DNA of 33,307 bases from Bacteroidia bacterium (GCA_030538215.1 JAUNUM010000029.1:1-33307), one strand, 5' to 3'; shown: positions 1-11,000, numbered from the stretch's first letter. The notes: generated by a model from the sequence alone, not told the origin. Made by a program: numbers and translations.

Positions 1-108
1 GAAGAATTTCAGGCTAAAACATTATTCGCAGCCTACAAGAAAAGCCTTTTTATTCTTAACTCCTTAATGGTTTATATCTTATTAGTGTGTTAAGTGCAAA
101 ACAGCTTC
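1..108. other. Non-coding edge of window
   Basis: This stretch lies downstream of the minus-strand GH85 gene. I see no coding region and no convincing terminator. Only a weak 5-bp complementarity is present (AGGCT at 11-15 with AGCCT at 30-34), without a T tract on the minus strand. The polysaccharide locus could therefore continue beyond the window. Confidence 0.4.
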
Positions 109-3100
109 TTATTTTTTCACAATTAATTTACCACTTACTATAGTGTTATTTCCTACTTTTACGTGAACAAGATAAATACCCTCGGGATAGTTTCCTTGTA
201 GTACAACAATATTTTCTCCTGCCGATTGTTGCGAATAGAATATTTTATCTACGATACTTCCACCCATATTATATACGGATATTTCTACATTATTTGACTC
301 AGGTAAATAATATGAAATATAAGCGATATCCTTTGTAGGATTGGGGTAGATTTTAAAACTATTAATAAGAGGAGCATTCTCTGTTGCTGATTGCGGGCTT
401 TCTAAAGAAGCGCTTCTTGTAGTAGAAGTATTTGCAGGCACATCTGCATAAGCCTCAATTTCCCATAGCGAATATCCCCATTGTGTGCCGCGTGTCACTC
501 CATATATTCTGAGATATCTTCCCGTGGCGGATAGACCTGTATAATCGTTTGTGAGAGCCGTGTTTCCGGTTACAGTTTTAACGGTTGTCCATGTAGTTCC
601 GTTGGATGAAATTTCAATTCTAAAATCTTTTCCGTAAGCGGCTTCCCATTTCAACACCACTCTGTTGATGGTATATGTATTCTGCAAATCTATAGAAATC
701 CACTGAGCATTGGTATAACCACTTGCCCAACGAGTACTGCCAACTCCATCTACAGCCAAATTTGCAGTAAAGGAAGTTCCGGATTCTACGGACGATGCGG
801 TAGCCGTTTTGCCTAAAGCCACATTTTGGCTAACTAATTGAACATTTCCGGTTGTAAAGTTCCACACTGTACCGGTAGTAGTACCTGTACTGTTTTTTTC
901 ATTTATTTGCCAGTAATACGTAGTATTAGCACTCAGATTTCCCGGAGAATAACTTGTACTTGCTTGATTACCAATAAGTGTTGGCGGATTGCTTGTGCCA
1001 AAATAAACATCGTGCGAAGTTGCATTGTTTCCGGCAGTCCATGTTAATGCAGGATTTGCAGGACTAACTCCTGTAGTTCCCGATGCTGGGTTTGGTAATG
1101 TGGCAGCGCCCGGAGCAGCCGGTGCGGCAGCATATTCTATCAATTCTATTTCAGCTAATTGTATTTCCGAAGCTCCACCGTTTGTTATATTATCAAATCT
1201 GTAATATTTATAAGCAGTGGTGTTTGAAAATGTAAATGTAAGTTTTTGGAATCTGGATGTGAAACTAACATTGCTGCGTGTATCTAACGTAGTCCAATTG
1301 CTTCCATCGTTGGAGCCTTTTAATACCCATGCTTTTGGGTCTCTTGTAGGATAATCATTTGCCGATGTTATTGTGTATTCTGAAATAGCATAAGCATTGT
1401 TATTGGCAAACTGGTACTGTATCCATGAAGAAGAGGAGAAATCGAGCCATTTAGTTGAAGTATTGTTATCAAAAGCTTTATCTTTTCCTTCATTAGCAGC
1501 GCTATTTTCGCCGCGAACAGTAATTGTTCCTCCACTATCTGTTCTATCTACCTTTATTGTGTTGCTTGTAGTAAAGCTCCACACTTGGCCGGAAGTTGTG
1601 CCTTTTGCATTTTTTTCATTTATTTGCCAATAATAGGTTGTGGCGGCATTCAATGTAGGAGCGTAAGTTGTGCCTGTTTGATTTCCAATAAAAGCAGGAG
1701 GATTTGTTGTGCCGAAATAAACATCGCGAGATGTTGCATCCGAACCGCCGGTCCAGTTCAAAGAAGCTGTAGGCAATATGCTATTTGCTCCGTTTGCAGG
1801 AGTGGGATTTGTTGCTTGTCCCGGCATAGCCAAATCTTTGGTGGTAAAACTCCATACGGGACCCTCGGTTACACCTATATCATTTTTTTCATTTACTCTC
1901 CAATAATAGGTTGTATTATAGTTTAGTGTTGGAGTTTCGTATGAGTTGGTGGTTTGATTGCCTACCAACGGTGGAGTAGATGTGGTACCGAAATAAACAT
2001 CGTGCGTGAATGTAGAAGCTCCTGCCGTCCACGAAAGAGTAGTTTGTAAATCCACGTTGGCAGCTCCATTTGCAGGACTTTGATAAACTGCAATGCCCGG
2101 CGCTACACCACCGCTGGAGTTAAAGATTTTCATTTTGCCTAAATGAAATACATAGTTGTTTACACTGGAAGTTGAGCCTACTTTTACGCCAATAACGGCT
2201 AATTCTCTTCCGGCGTAGGGCGCAAGGCTAAAACTATGTGTTTCCCACGAAGTGCCGGTAGCATTGGGTAAAGGTAACTCTACAGGAGAAGTCAAAGCAT
2301 CGGAAAAATAAAGCATCAGCTTGAGATTTGTAGCTCCGGTAACCTCGGCTTTGTAAGTCAAATCAAACTGTGAGTTGGATACTAATGCCAACTTTGTTTG
2401 ATATAGTTTAATTGTAGCATCGTTGTTATTAATATTTCCTGAAATTTTAATAGATGCTCCACCATCGTATGCCAAATCCAAGTCTAAACGTGGAGTGATG
2501 GCGGCTGAACCTGTAATTGCCCACATCCACGTTGGCAAAATAGATTGCTTGCTCATATCAGACCAGTTTCTTGTGGTTTGAACGCCTTTTACAGCCCAAA
2601 TTTTTCCTTGTCCCACGTTGAATGAAGTTTCAAAAGGAAGTGAGTTTATAGTTGTTCGAACAGGAACATAATTTGAAATACCTTTCCAGCCTGAAGCGTT
2701 AGTTGTAGCGTGATTCATGTCATCGCCTGCAAAAAATCGAGCTTCGGCGTTGTAGTAATTGAACCAGTCATTCGGATTTTCCATAAACGTGGTGTGCCCT
2801 ACAGGCTCATATATAAGATTGCCCCATGCATACAATGCCATGGATGTTTTTCCGTACAAATTGTTTATAAAATTTGGATTGTTATACGGATTTTGTGGTC
2901 CACGATTTGGCCATGGGTCACAACCCATAAACACATCAAATTTAGAACGACCTAAGCTGACAGCTTTATTTGCGGAATTGGTTGCATGTGTTGCAGTCCA
3001 GTTGTAGTTAGTGAAAAACTCATCGCTCACCTTTTGTCCTCCTTCTTGAAAGAACCCATCGTTAGATGAATTTAACTGGTCTTGCCATGCCAAACTTCCG

Positions 3101-3771
3101 TTATCTGTCAATGAATCATACCAACTTATTTCCATGTGTGAGTCTTTGATGGCTTGGAATGCTTTCATCATTTCGCGCAATTGGGTTACTTTGTTTGAAG
3201 AAGATTCTACGTTGAAAAACCATCCATCGAAACCATAATATTTGGCAATATCGTACATCCTTTGAGCACCGATATATACGCCGTTTTGTTGTTGCACTAA
3301 TGTTGAAATATATCCATCGGCATTGCTACCAAACATTAATGTGCCAAAAACTTTTACACCATTCTTGTGCGCGGCTTCAACAAGAGGTCTTGGAGGAATA
3401 AATGCAGCATTTGCGGCATTGGAAAACCAAGTGAATTTATCGATAAGCGACCAGTTGGTGAAGTTGTAAGTGTTAAATTTATCTACTTCGCCCATGTAAT
3501 TAGTCCATCGGTCGGCGCCATCGGGGCACCAATCTACTTTTGTGTCAAAATTTAAATTGGGAGTTAATTGTGATGCTAAAATGTATTCTCTTTGTGCTAA
3601 AGGAACGGTAGATACGTTCCGCGAATCAGCAGTGGAGCCGGTGGGTGTCCAATCGATAAGCTGTTGATAAGTAAGTGTGAGAGGGGCCGCTGTACGATTT
3701 ACAAACTGACCGTAGCTACTGTGAATTAATATCACGAATAGCAAAAATAATGTAGAAATAATTTTTTTCAT
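109..3771 (-). CDS. GH85 endo-beta-N-acetylglucosaminidase, multimodular, type IX secreted
   Basis: Predicted endo-beta-N-acetylglucosaminidase (1220 aa). The family hydrolyses the chitobiose core of N-linked glycans, freeing the glycan from protein. A signal peptide spans residues 1-21. The GH85 barrel covers about 30-415 and carries the Asn-x-Glu pair N187/E189 in GFDGWFFNVES; in this family Asn assists the oxazoline intermediate and Glu is the acid/base. A jelly-roll-like region follows (about 421-553). Then come Fn3-like modules at about 560-645, 650-735 and 885-975, interleaved with discoidin (F5/8 C, CBM32-like) modules at about 738-880 and 983-1108. Residues 1136-1220 are a Por/type IX sorting tail (FKIYPNP ... 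GIYLVHV), so the enzyme should cross the outer membrane by T9SS and be anchored or released. It is the last gene of the susCD locus, 211 bp after the DUF4838 gene. Family assignment is firm; substrate range is inferred. Confidence 0.93.
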   Translation of the reverse strand: MKKIISTLFLLFVILIHSSYGQFVNRTAAPLTLTYQQLIDWTPTGSTADSRNVSTVPLAQREYILASQLTPNLNFDTKVDWCPDGADRWTNYMGEVDKFNTYNFTNWSLIDKFTWFSNAANAAFIPPRPLVEAAHKNGVKVFGTLMFGSNADGYISTLVQQQNGVYIGAQRMYDIAKYYGFDGWFFNVESSSNKVTQLREMMKAFQAIKDSHMEISWYDSLTDNGSLAWQDQLNSSNDGFFQEGGQKVSDEFFTNYNWTATHATNSANKAVSLGRSKFDVFMGCDPWPNRGPQNPYNNPNFINNLYGKTSMALYAWGNLIYEPVGHTTFMENPNDWFNYYNAEARFFAGDDMNHATTNASGWKGISNYVPVRTTINSLPFETSFNVGQGKIWAVKGVQTTRNWSDMSKQSILPTWMWAITGSAAITPRLDLDLAYDGGASIKISGNINNNDATIKLYQTKLALVSNSQFDLTYKAEVTGATNLKLMLYFSDALTSPVELPLPNATGTSWETHSFSLAPYAGRELAVIGVKVGSTSSVNNYVFHLGKMKIFNSSGGVAPGIAVYQSPANGAANVDLQTTLSWTAGASTFTHDVYFGTTSTPPLVGNQTTNSYETPTLNYNTTYYWRVNEKNDIGVTEGPVWSFTTKDLAMPGQATNPTPANGANSILPTASLNWTGGSDATSRDVYFGTTNPPAFIGNQTGTTYAPTLNAATTYYWQINEKNAKGTTSGQVWSFTTSNTIKVDRTDSGGTITVRGENSAANEGKDKAFDNNTSTKWLDFSSSSWIQYQFANNNAYAISEYTITSANDYPTRDPKAWVLKGSNDGSNWTTLDTRSNVSFTSRFQKLTFTFSNTTAYKYYRFDNITNGGASEIQLAEIELIEYAAAPAAPGAATLPNPASGTTGVSPANPALTWTAGNNATSHDVYFGTSNPPTLIGNQASTSYSPGNLSANTTYYWQINEKNSTGTTTGTVWNFTTGNVQLVSQNVALGKTATASSVESGTSFTANLAVDGVGSTRWASGYTNAQWISIDLQNTYTINRVVLKWEAAYGKDFRIEISSNGTTWTTVKTVTGNTALTNDYTGLSATGRYLRIYGVTRGTQWGYSLWEIEAYADVPANTSTTRSASLESPQSATENAPLINSFKIYPNPTKDIAYISYYLPESNNVEISVYNMGGSIVDKIFYSQQSAGENIVVLQGNYPEGIYLVHVKVGNNTIVSGKLIVKK

Positions 3772-3813
3772 GTCTTTTTGATTCTTTAATAGTTTTGTTT
3801 TTAGAATATAGGG

Positions 3814-3837
3814 GGAGAAATAAATTGATTATTCTCC
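3814..3837 (-). other. Small stem-loop in the leader of the GH85 gene
   Basis: GGAGAA (3814-3819) pairs with TTCTCC (3832-3837) across a 12-nt AT-rich loop that could pair further with bulges. It lies about 43 nt upstream of the GH85 start codon in a 211-bp gap. No T tract follows on the minus strand, so it is not a classical terminator. A role in mRNA processing or translation is only a guess. Confidence 0.3.
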
Positions 3838-3982
3838 AAGATGTTTTGAAATAGTTGATAATGTTTTCTTAATAGGTATATTAACTATTCCTGGTAATAA
3901 AAGATAAGTAGTGTTTGTGTATTTATTCTCTTCTATAGGCAATTATGTTTAATTAGTTTAGATAAATTTTAATAAAGTATAA

Positions 3983-6175
3983 TTATAGAACTGTAATTTC
4001 ATCGAGAAAGAACCAAGCCGGATGCCCGACTCCGTAATGCCACGACGGGCATTCTTTTATCCCAATAATCTCAATTTTAAAATAACGGACAGGGATGGGA
4101 GTGGAAAGAATGCTTTTCACGCTTTTAAATTTAACTTCTACTGAACGATCTTCGGGAATTTCATGCTTTTCCAAAAGCGTATAGCTTTTTCCATCCGTTG
4201 AATAAGAATACGATACTTCTTTTGGGAAGAAAATCCAAGCGCCCAACTGATGCAAAAAATCGGATTCAATGCTGCATACTGTTTTTTCTTTTCCCATATC
4301 TATCACAAAAGCGGCATCTTTTCCTTCCCAGCCAACCCAACTTTCCACAAATGTGGATCCGCCAAAAAGTCCATCAACCAAAACGGAAGGATTCATTGCG
4401 GCATATTTTCCTGTTGGCTCTGTTAGATATGTAATAGTTGCTCCTGTTGCCAGATTTTTCTTGTTTTGTGGCAAATACCGTTTTCGATATAGTTCACAAT
4501 ACTCAACGGGAGAATTATTACGCTCATTAAGAGTAGGGATATTAAATTCTTTCACTTTTTGCTCAAAGAGATTGAGTTTTTGTAAAATATCGTTCACAGC
4601 TTTCCGGTTTTCTGTTCGAGCTATTTCTAACTCTGAATACTGCAACGGCAAGCGTGAACGTTGTACGCGTTTTAACAACGTGCTATCTTCTGCAACTGCT
4701 TTTTCTGCTTGGTCAAATAAATTATTGTACCTGCGTATTAATTCTGGTTTAAGCATCCCTTTCTTGTGTGAAACGGGAGAATCGTAAATCCATAAACGCT
4801 GTCCGCTTCCCAACAAAGCACCTTCCATTATTTTGATATATTGATATAAAAATGGTGCTGCTTTACCGTAATATCCGTTCAGAAAATGCTGTGTCAACGA
4901 ATCTACATCTGCATTGGGGTTCCACATCAGTTTAGAAACTAAGAAGGCTCTTAATTCTGCAAAATCGCCACCACGACTTCCTCCAATTTGAGAAAAATGC
5001 ATCGAGGCGCCATATTTCTTAAAAAGTTTTATATTGTCTTGCAGGATATGAAAATTTGGAAAAGGCGATACAAAATTGTCGAAATTAATACCGTAATCCC
5101 AAAGGAATATGTTGTTTGAGATAGCCGACCAGCCTTTTAATGCTTGCATAAATTCTTGTCCCGAAGCATTTTCCGTTAATGAAACTTCTCTATCGCAATC
5201 AATATCGCACAACATTATGTTAACGTTTGGCAATGGTTTGATATGTTTAGGCGGTTTCATTGTGTACAAATATGCCAATGTTGAAAACTCTTTATCGGGA
5301 AAACGTGCAGCCAGTTTATTCAGAAAAGTGATTAAACTACCTGAAAATGCCCCTTCCCTGTCATCAATAGCTTTACAGTTTTCGCAAGTACAATTGGTGT
5401 AATTTCCATCGTTTTGACTTACTGAAATAATATGCTTTTGAGGATTTGCCTTGAAAATAGAATCGATGCGATTGGCGACAATTTCAAAAACTTCCGAATT
5501 AGTCAGACACCATTGTGATGCCTTTCCCGGGTGTCGTTTCCCATTAAAATACGAATAGTATTCAGGATGATTTTTACCATATTTATCCGATGGCAATAAC
5601 TTGTCGAATGTGTGTACCCAATAATTTGCGGCGAATATTTCACCAGGCTCTTCCAATCTATTCCACAGCTTGTATATCGAGTCCGTTTTTGTTGCATAAC
5701 ATTGTGTCTGCCTGTATCGGAAAGCCGGATTATCTACAAAGTGGATAAGCGGAATTACTATATTGCTCTGTTTGGTTAAGGAATATTCATTTTCTCCGAA
5801 ATAGGATATCCCTAAATATTTTTCCAGCAAAGTAACTACACCATAAATACTTCCTTTTCCCTCATTGGGTAAACTAACAATCCGCAATACTCCATCTTTT
5901 GTGGAAAGCAGAAAACCGTCCTTTTTCAGTTCCGATAGATTTTCATTAGTGATAAAAATATCCCCCTTCTTTACTTTACCATCCTTTTTGATAGGAATTT
6001 CAGCTCCGGAAATTCTATATATAAAAGTTTGGAGCAGTGTTGCTGCAGTGTAATTTACGCTATTATCATTAATAACAATAGACGCTGTAGAGCGGTTATT
6101 GTCGGTTAAAGTAATTTGCGCACACAGTGTATGGGTAAAAAAAAGAACAGATAAAAATACAATTCTGTTTTTCAT
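3983..6175 (-). CDS. DUF4838 domain protein with C-terminal discoidin-like domain (putative glycosidase)
   Basis: A 730-aa secreted protein whose sequence fits the DUF4838 family, common in Bacteroidota carbohydrate loci. A type I signal peptide spans residues 1-19 (cut after LCA). Residues 20-145 resemble the small alpha/beta domain that precedes the barrel in GH67/GH20-type enzymes. Residues 150-450 look like the catalytic-type barrel, with SVSQNDG (251-257) followed by a Cys cluster C262, C264, C267. A helical stretch at about 475-545 leads to a discoidin/F5-8C-like domain (about 574-730). The reaction is not established from sequence. Position between susD and a GH85 gene suggests it acts on N-glycan-derived or other amino-sugar material. 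D256 is a candidate catalytic residue by inference only. Cys18 is not in a lipobox context, so I do not call it a lipoprotein. Confidence 0.8.
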   Translation of the reverse strand: MKNRIVFLSVLFFTHTLCAQITLTDNNRSTASIVINDNSVNYTAATLLQTFIYRISGAEIPIKKDGKVKKGDIFITNENLSELKKDGFLLSTKDGVLRIVSLPNEGKGSIYGVVTLLEKYLGISYFGENEYSLTKQSNIVIPLIHFVDNPAFRYRQTQCYATKTDSIYKLWNRLEEPGEIFAANYWVHTFDKLLPSDKYGKNHPEYYSYFNGKRHPGKASQWCLTNSEVFEIVANRIDSIFKANPQKHIISVSQNDGNYTNCTCENCKAIDDREGAFSGSLITFLNKLAARFPDKEFSTLAYLYTMKPPKHIKPLPNVNIMLCDIDCDREVSLTENASGQEFMQALKGWSAISNNIFLWDYGINFDNFVSPFPNFHILQDNIKLFKKYGASMHFSQIGGSRGGDFAELRAFLVSKLMWNPNADVDSLTQHFLNGYYGKAAPFLYQYIKIMEGALLGSGQRLWIYDSPVSHKKGMLKPELIRRYNNLFDQAEKAVAEDSTLLKRVQRSRLPLQYSELEIARTENRKAVNDILQKLNLFEQKVKEFNIPTLNERNNSPVEYCELYRKRYLPQNKKNLATGATITYLTEPTGKYAAMNPSVLVDGLFGGSTFVESWVGWEGKDAAFVIDMGKEKTVCSIESDFLHQLGAWIFFPKEVSYSYSTDGKSYTLLEKHEIPEDRSVEVKFKSVKSILSTPIPVRYFKIEIIGIKECPSWHYGVGHPAWFFLDEITVL

Positions 6176-6261
6176 AATTGAGATTGATTTTTATTCTATT
6201 TTCTTCAGAAAGTTGTAGCTGTGATGGCTATAATTAGTTGTATTATGTGTTTTTTATAGAT

Positions 6262-6308
6262 GAAACCTTGTCATCCCATACAAAATAGAGTATGGGATGA
6301 TAAAGTTT
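6262..6308 (-). other. Strong intercistronic hairpin after susD
   Basis: A perfect 10-bp stem, TCATCCCATA (6271-6280) with TATGGGATGA (6291-6300), encloses a 10-nt loop. Beyond a 4-nt internal loop it is extended by GAAAC (6262-6266) with GTTTC (6304-6308). It lies 10 nt after the susD stop and 87 nt before the DUF4838 start. No T tract follows on the minus strand. It more likely protects the susCD 3' end or dampens downstream expression than fully terminates. Confidence 0.7.
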
Positions 6309-6317
6309 CGAATTATA

Positions 6318-8009
6318 TCAGAAGTTTGATGCTCCGGCGTTGGTGTCCCACCAAAGTTTGGTGCCGCCGTTATCGGGGCCACCGAGAAGGGTAATGGCTT
6401 TGTCTAGTTCTGCTTTGTTGGTATTATACTCAACATTGCTATAAATCAGACGACGAATTTGAACATCTGTATCGATAGTTCCGTTACTCGAATTATTTTT
6501 AACAGGGAAAAGCTTGGGATATCCCGTACGACGAAACTCTGCCCACGATTCATTGGAAATGGGGAAGTTCGCCAACCATTTTTGCGTGATAATGCGTTGC
6601 AGTTTTTCTTCTTTCGAAGCGCCTGCATCCCATTTTACCGAAAGCGTATTCATTGCTTTGTGGTTGTTGGTAGCATCTGCCGGGTCAACAAAGTCGCTTT
6701 GTTTTGCGGTAGTGTTATTGATGTAAGCAGTTATTATCTCATCGGTAGGTTTCACTGCATCAGCAGCAAAGGGGTTGTAATACTTATAGTCGTTATTGAT
6801 GGCTGTGCGGATTCCTTCTTCGTAAAGGTCTTTTTCAGTGCCATCCATATTCCATCCGCGTAATGCACCTTCGGCGCGCAAGAAATAAGTTTCAGCCACT
6901 TTCATCACCGGAAGGGGCGTGTGCTCCTGCACATTCATTCCAGAATAGTTTACCCAAGCATTGGGTTTGCTGGGTAACGTGCAGCCTGCTCTTACCCCTA
7001 CGTAGAGTGTACCTTTGGGCACTAAAACCTTCAATATAGGTTTATCGTCAGTATCTTTCTTGCCCGTATCTTCTGTTACATCTCCTGTGTTTTTGGTGAG
7101 GAAGAGAGGCAGGCGTGGGTCTTCGTAACCCGTTAGCATTGTTACCAAGCTGGCATTCATACCACAATCTCCCCAAGCAAACATACGCCACAATTCATTC
7201 GAGAGGTTTTTGTTGATCAGAATATCGGTATCGGCGTTGGTCAATACACCTGCAGCAACAGCTTCTTCGGCTTTTGTTTGTGCCAAAGCCGGTTCTACCT
7301 TTGATAGGCGGATAGCCATACGAAGTTTCAGTGTATTGGCAACTTTGATCCATTTTGCATGGTCGCCGTCGCACCAATAATCAAATTTGGCCAACCCTGC
7401 TTTTCGTTCGTCGGAAGGATTGGAAGCTGTAAATTGTTTGATTTCATTGATTGCTTTTTCTAAATCCTGAAAAAGGTAGGCGTAAATATCTTTTTGAGTA
7501 TCATAGTAGAGTGTCTCTGATTTTTCCAAAACGCTTTTGAACGGCATTGGACCATAAGAGTCAGTAGCTACAATTGCGGCATAAGCTTGTACAATGCGAA
7601 GGACAGCTGCATAATCCGTCAATTTTTTCTCGGTACAGATAGGGATCATTGACGAAGTGGTATTAAAAATGTTCAAATAGAAATTCTCGTACACACCACC
7701 ACAGAAACCTTGATTGAGTTTATAATCAGCATTACCACCACCACCAAAATTGTGAGGTGTCATAAAATACCCACCAAACAAGTCCACACTTAGGTTGGTG
7801 TAGAATTGAAACATGTTTTGATGCGGAGCATATACATACGTAAGAGGCTTGATAAGTTGTGCCTCGATGCTTAGGTCTGCCGTATTCACTTCGTAAGGAT
7901 TGGTATTCAAGTCCTCGAAGTTGCCAGTACAAGCGACAAAAGCCAATGCAAAAACAGCTATAACCATTGTTTTTGCTATTTTCTTCAGAGAATATTTATT
8001 TTTCTTCAT
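6318..8009 (-). CDS. susD-like: SusD/RagB-family outer-membrane nutrient-binding lipoprotein
   Basis: This 563-aa protein is the surface glycan-binding partner that forms the lid over the SusC channel. The N-terminus is a lipoprotein signal with lipobox FVAC and lipidated Cys27. It is followed by FEDLNTNPYEV, the DLNTNP signature of the SusD-like_2/RagB branch. The helical repeat region (for example DHAKWIKVANTLKLRMAIR) and the length fit that branch. The start codon lies 20 bp after the susC stop, so the pair is translationally close and surely co-transcribed. A strong hairpin follows the stop. The ligand cannot be read from sequence; the GH85 gene downstream suggests N-glycan or glycoprotein pieces. 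Confidence 0.93.
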   Translation of the reverse strand: MKKNKYSLKKIAKTMVIAVFALAFVACTGNFEDLNTNPYEVNTADLSIEAQLIKPLTYVYAPHQNMFQFYTNLSVDLFGGYFMTPHNFGGGGNADYKLNQGFCGGVYENFYLNIFNTTSSMIPICTEKKLTDYAAVLRIVQAYAAIVATDSYGPMPFKSVLEKSETLYYDTQKDIYAYLFQDLEKAINEIKQFTASNPSDERKAGLAKFDYWCDGDHAKWIKVANTLKLRMAIRLSKVEPALAQTKAEEAVAAGVLTNADTDILINKNLSNELWRMFAWGDCGMNASLVTMLTGYEDPRLPLFLTKNTGDVTEDTGKKDTDDKPILKVLVPKGTLYVGVRAGCTLPSKPNAWVNYSGMNVQEHTPLPVMKVAETYFLRAEGALRGWNMDGTEKDLYEEGIRTAINNDYKYYNPFAADAVKPTDEIITAYINNTTAKQSDFVDPADATNNHKAMNTLSVKWDAGASKEEKLQRIITQKWLANFPISNESWAEFRRTGYPKLFPVKNNSSNGTIDTDVQIRRLIYSNVEYNTNKAELDKAITLLGGPDNGGTKLWWDTNAGASNF

Positions 8010-8029
8010 TATATATATCTTTTATAGAG

Positions 8030-11000
8030 TTAGAAATTAATCTTCACGTTCAATCCAAAACTGCGTGTTGTAGGTAGTGCGAAAATATCTACGCCTTGCC
8101 ATCCGTTATTGATAGATGCCGATACATCGGGGTCCATCGGAGCATCTTTGTAGATGAAGAACAAGTTGCGCCCGATGAGCGAAAGCGAAAGGTCGCTCGA
8201 ATTGTTGATGAGTTTGCGGAATGTGTATCCGAGACTTATTTCACGCATCCGGAAATTGGTGGCATTGTACACATATTCTGCTGCAGGATAGTTGGTGTTG
8301 AAGTTTTTAGCACCTACGGTTTCGTAATAGGCCTGTGCATCTACTTTTGTGCCGTTTACCACAACGCCACCCTCGTCGCGTGCTTTTCCTGAGCGTTCTG
8401 ATACACCCCAGCCGTCAAGCGTGGCTTCTGTCATAGAGAGTGCTTTGCCTCCGATTTTTCCATCAATCAGAAACGAGAGAGTGACATCCTTATAATTAAA
8501 TGTATTGCTCCAACCCAAATGTATTTTGGCATTGAGGTTACCGATCATAAAATCATCTTGTCCACTCACAATAGGCAGTCCGTCTTTGTTTAGTTTGAGG
8601 GCCCCCTTATCGTCTTTTTCAAGATATTTAACGTACAAATCGCCATAAGAGCCGCCTTCAACCAATTTCATTTGCGCACCACCGTAACCGGCAAGCGAAG
8701 CTCCATCTTTGAGTTCATCCGTTAGTTTGATAATTTTGTTATCGTTGTACGAAAAGTTCAGATTGGTAGCCCAATTGAAATCGGGAGTAAACTCAGTAAT
8801 ATAACTTACAGTTGCTTCTACACCTTGGTTTTGAACATCTCCGGCATTGATATACCGATTTCTCAATCCTGTTGGATACGGACTGGCAATTGAGAAGAAC
8901 TGGTTGATAGTATTAGTGCGATATAATGTAAGGTTCACATTCATACGGTTGCGGAAGAAGGTTCCGTCGATACCGATTTCTTTCGAATGTGTTTTCTCGG
9001 GTTTTAAATCCTTAAATGGTGCACTGCTCGGTGCTTCAATAACACCACCGCCTTTTAAGGTGTAACGCAAGTTGGTAAGATATACGGGGATATCGTTACC
9101 CACAATTGAATACGATGCGCGAAGTTTCAACAGATTTACGTTGTCGCCCATATTCATCAACTCGTTCAACAAAATATTTCCACCAATAGATGGATAGAAG
9201 AATGAAATGTTTGGAGTATATGCAAGTGCCGACGACCAGTCATTACGCGCGGTAACATCGATGTATGCTTTTTCAAACAATCCGATTTGTGCCGTACCAA
9301 ACACCGAGTTCAATCGTTTGTGCGAATATCCTTGCGATGCCATATTACTATAAAAGTTGGTGGGGATAAATACGTTGGGGAACCAAATATTTCCAGTTAC
9401 TTTTCCGTCTGCAATTTTAGCTTGTTCACCTTCTGCCCAGAGTCCTACATTTTCGGCACGGTAATCAGTAAAACTTGTACCTACTGTGGTTGCCAATGTA
9501 ATATCATCCGTCAGGTTGGTGTTGTAGTTTAACAATAAGTCTCCATAATATTGATGGCCCCAATAGCGTTCGTCTTTCATCCTGCCCATTGGATAACGGA
9601 AACTGCTGGCGTATAAATTATTTACGAAACGCTCTTCGCTTCGTTCGTATTTCAAACGAGCTGCGATGTTTAGGTTTTCTAAAATATTCCATTTTGCGCC
9701 TCCTCCAAACTCAAAACGGTCACGTTTGCTGTGAGGTACCATTCGGTTAACCATCCAGTAGGGATTTTGATATTGCTCTTGAATGTTTATCAAGTTTTGA
9801 GTATTGATGTTGCGGGTAATGTCCCATTTCTCAAACTCATTTTTGTATCCGTCCCAATCGGCTCCACGTGCAAACAAATAAGCGCCGGTAAGTGGGTTAA
9901 ACAAAAAGCCGCTGGCGGCTCCGTTTTTTACGTCTTGCGTCACGTAGCGTGCACTAAAATCCACTTCGAGAGCTTTGTTGAAAAGATTAAAAGCTACTTT
10001 AGAATTAAATGTATGACTTTTGAAGTCGTTTTTTGGTGTGATACCGGTAGAGGTAATATTTCCGTATGACAAATAACCTTGCATAACATCGCTTCCACCG
10101 CTTATAGAAATAGAGTTATTAAGCGTATATCCCATTTGGAAATAATCTTTCACATAGTTTTTCGAAGGCGTGCTTAATTTACTACCCCAGCTAGTTAGGT
10201 TATCGGCAGAAGCTCCGTAAGTTGTTTGAAATTTAGGGAGAACCATTGGAGTTTCAATTGTTGTATTGCTCGAAAACTGTATTCTGGCTTTGCCCGATTG
10301 TGCCGATTTAGTAGTAATCATAATGGCACCATTTGCTGCAACTGCACCGTAAAGTGCTGCGGCAGAGGCCCCTTTCAAAATGGAGATAGAAGCAATATCG
10401 TCGGGGTTGATGGTGCTCATGGCATCTCCACCGTCGCGTTCGCCACCCCAGTTACTGCTTACCTGTCCATTGGTCGTATTCATCAATGGAACACCATCCA
10501 CCACGATAAGTGGTTGATTGTTCCCGTTGATTGATTTGTTACCACGCAACAAAATTTTGGATGCTCCACCGGCACCGGTAGAGTTTGGCGTGATCACTAA
10601 TCCGGCGCTTTTCCCTTGCAGTGAGTTGATAACGTTTACGCTTTTCACATCTGCCACCTTATCGCCACCAACAGTTTCAGCAGCATACGTAAGTGTTTTC
10701 GATTGACGTTGGATACCTAAAGCTGTTACCACTACTTCTTGCAACAGTTCCGTATCCGATGCCATGGTTACATTAATTGTCGCACGTCCATTTACCGGAA
10801 CAATTTGTGACTCCATACCTACGTAGCTGAACACAAGGTTGCCGTTCGCGGGCACATTGTTCAATACGTAGTTTCCGTCGTAATCGGTAGTGGTGCCTTG
10901 GGCAGCATTACCTTCCACAATAACGGTTGCTCCAATAACGGTTTCTCCCGTTTCATCTGTAACGGTACCGCGTACGGTCACGTTTTGAGCAGAAAGCAAT

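Noticed and set aside
3983-6175. DUF4838 protein as a lipoprotein via Cys18
   Set aside because: The residues before Cys18 (HTL) do not form a lipobox; a type I cleavage after LCA fits better.
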